A stretch of 7,246 nt of DNA from Dehalococcoidia bacterium (lineage in GTDB: Bacteria; Chloroflexota; Dehalococcoidia; Dehalococcoidales; Fen-1064). Under the pieces are notes generated by a model. The model saw only the letters and a program-made list of their open reading frames with translations, did no database searches and had not been told where the DNA came from. A program made the position numbers and the translations under genes. The DNA lies in the NCBI GenBank assembly GCA_011192055.1, contig DUES01000146.1:1-7246 (forward strand), in the 5' to 3' direction. Of this stretch, positions 6,214 through 7,246 are shown piece by piece (within the stretch, counting starts at the first letter, position 1; the number at the start of each line of letters is the position of its first letter).

Positions 6214-7023
6214 ATGTCCGGCAGGTATGGCGACTATGACAATGTTGAGTCACTCGCTGAGTATTACGACTATGTGTACGAGGACCCAAGGAAGCACGAC
6301 GTAAACTTTTTCGTCGACTACTCCCGCAAAGCAGGCGGCCGTACCCTTGAACTCGGCTGCGGAACGGGCCGCGTACTGATACCGACCGCCATTGCCGGCT
6401 GCGGTATCACCGGACTTGACCTGTCCCACTACATGCTGAAACGGTGCCAGGCCAGACTTTCGCAACAACCGGACGAAGCGCAGCAACTGGTCCACCTGAT
6501 TCAGGCAGATATGACCGATTTTGATACCGGAGAACTGTATTCACTGGTTACCACTCCGTTCCGTCCCTTTCAGCACCTGATTACAGTCGAAGATCAGAAA
6601 GCTTGCCTGAAGCAAATAAACCGGCACCTTGTTCCGGATGGTCTGCTAATCCTGGACGTCTTCCACCCCTATCCTCCCAGACTGGTTACCAATCCAACGT
6701 ACATGGAGGAAATAGAAGACCTGCCTGAAACAAAGCTTCCCGACGGCCGTCTCCTGCGCCGCACGACCAGGATGGTGGCTTTCCACCGTGAACTGCAGTA
6801 CAACGATATCGAGATGTTCTACTACGTGACCCACCCGGACGGACGCCGGGAAAAACTTGTCCAGGCATTTCCGTTCCGGTACTTTTTCCGCTACGAAATT
6901 GAACACCTCCTTGAAATGTGCGGATTTCGGGTAGTTGAACTCTTTGGCAACTACGACCGCTCGGTATTCTCCGAAGACTCCCCGGAGATGATATTTATCG
7001 CCGAAAAGGTCCGGGATTCATAA
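6214..7023 (+). CDS. Class I SAM-dependent methyltransferase (269 aa)
   Basis: A Rossmann-fold enzyme that should transfer a methyl group from S-adenosylmethionine; the acceptor cannot be read from the sequence. Motif I is LELGCGTGR (45-53). Acidic Asp69 in GLDLS would bind the ribose, and ADMTDF (98-103) gives Asp99 near the adenine. LVTTPFRPFQHL (111-122) is the motif IV region and LLILDVFHP (144-152) a later core strand. The C-terminal half (about 155-269) is a beta-rich extension with many aromatic and charged residues, as in small-molecule methyltransferases of the Methyltransf_25/11 type. The ribosome site GGAGGTGAT (6202-6210) is fully complementary to 16S rRNA and fixes ATG 6214. CTCC (6194-6197) can pair with GGAG (6202-6205) across GCCC, which could partly mask it. 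A weak TGGTATATC (6186-6194) might be an internal promoter. Confidence 0.88.
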   Translation: MSGRYGDYDNVESLAEYYDYVYEDPRKHDVNFFVDYSRKAGGRTLELGCGTGRVLIPTAIAGCGITGLDLSHYMLKRCQARLSQQPDEAQQLVHLIQADMTDFDTGELYSLVTTPFRPFQHLITVEDQKACLKQINRHLVPDGLLILDVFHPYPPRLVTNPTYMEEIEDLPETKLPDGRLLRRTTRMVAFHRELQYNDIEMFYYVTHPDGRREKLVQAFPFRYFFRYEIEHLLEMCGFRVVELFGNYDRSVFSEDSPEMIFIAEKVRDS

Positions 7024-7027
7024 CCGC

Positions 7028-7069
7028 ACCTGCCCCTGAACAGGTCATAGACCGACGGTGGTGTCACCG
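7028..7069 (+). terminator. Two small hairpins, possible weak terminator after the methyltransferase
   Basis: ACCTG (7028-7032) pairs with CAGGT (7041-7045), and CGGTG (7056-7060) pairs with CACCG (7065-7069) around GTGT. Neither is followed by a T tract, so intrinsic termination would be weak or factor-assisted. Their place between a stop codon and the next promoter fits an operon end. Confidence 0.3.
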
Positions 7070-7080
7070 GGTATAAATCC

Positions 7081-7109
7081 TTGACAGCAGGTAGGGTACC
7101 CATTAAAAT
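7081..7109 (+). promoter_or_regulatory. Near-consensus sigma-70-type promoter for the last gene
   Basis: A perfect -35 TTGACA (7081-7086) and a -10 TAAAAT (7104-7109, five of six) are 17 bases apart. Transcription would start near 7115-7117, leaving a leader of only about 13 bases that holds just the ribosome site. The spacer contains the perfect palindrome GGGTACCC (7094-7101), which could be a regulator site or chance. Confidence 0.8.
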
Positions 7110-7128
7110 TCTGGTGTGGAGGTTGCAC

Positions 7129-7246
7129 ATGATTGAACGAGTCCATGAACACATAATTTCTGAACTTCAGCAGAACGCGCGCACGGATACGATATTCGTC
7201 ATCACCGCCATTCTCCTCAACCTGCTGACCCTCGGTGTCAACGCCG
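7129..7246 (+). CDS. N-terminal fragment of an unrecognised membrane protein
   Basis: ATG 7129 is preceded by GGAGG (7118-7122, spacing 6) and a strong promoter. The 39 visible codons stay open to the window end. The protein begins with a charged amphipathic stretch (MIERVHEHIISELQQNARTD) and then a hydrophobic run TIFVITAILLNLLTLGVNA (residues 21-39) that is probably the start of a transmembrane helix; with the basic and acidic residues before it, this is not a cleavable signal peptide. I do not recognise the family from this fragment. The hairpins and new promoter suggest it is a separate transcription unit from the methyltransferase. Confidence 0.75.
   Translation, partial: MIERVHEHIISELQQNARTDTIFVITAILLNLLTLGVNA

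Overview
The window looks like a chromosomal segment of a moderately GC-rich bacterium. Clues include near-perfect Shine-Dalgarno sites (TAAGGAGG, GGAGGTGAT), TTG and GTG starts, consensus sigma-70-type promoters and a chromosome-borne tubulin-like gene. These, and the protein sequences, would fit Chloroflexota, perhaps Dehalococcoidia, but I could not run a search and hold that placement loosely. All genes are on the plus strand.

Layout. Positions 2-124 are the tail of a gene that may encode a metallo-beta-lactamase-fold hydrolase. Positions 125-483 hold no gene. They contain two and a half tandem copies of an imperfect palindromic repeat, then an extended -10 promoter and a strong ribosome binding site for a glycolytic glyceraldehyde-3-phosphate dehydrogenase (484-1497). 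A short gap carrying a textbook promoter leads to a tubulin/FtsZ-superfamily GTPase that is neither ordinary FtsZ nor eukaryotic tubulin (1569-2747). A strong intrinsic terminator (2774-2808) closes this half.

From about 2950 a second transcription unit begins: dnaX (clamp-loader gamma/tau), a YbaB/EbfC nucleoid protein whose ATG overlaps the dnaX stop, and recR. This is the widely conserved dnaX-ybaB-recR replication/repair cluster. Two further genes follow in the same direction with gaps of 45 and 49 bases: a small protein with motifs of a DEDD-type RNase H-like 3'-5' exonuclease, and a class I SAM-dependent methyltransferase. Their short spacing and the lack of a terminator suggest they can be co-transcribed with recR. 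A hairpin and a new near-consensus promoter then start a gene cut by the window end, encoding a protein with an early membrane segment.

How they work together. DnaX, YbaB and RecR act at replication forks and in RecFOR-type gap repair. The exonuclease-like protein may belong to the same DNA metabolism, which is inference from position only. GAPDH and the tubulin-like protein each appear to have their own promoter, so their adjacency need not mean shared function. The points most worth a second look are the tubulin-like GTPase, the small nuclease-like protein beside recR, the dnaX start region where a -10 box, a palindrome and the start codon coincide, and the repeat array in front of gap.
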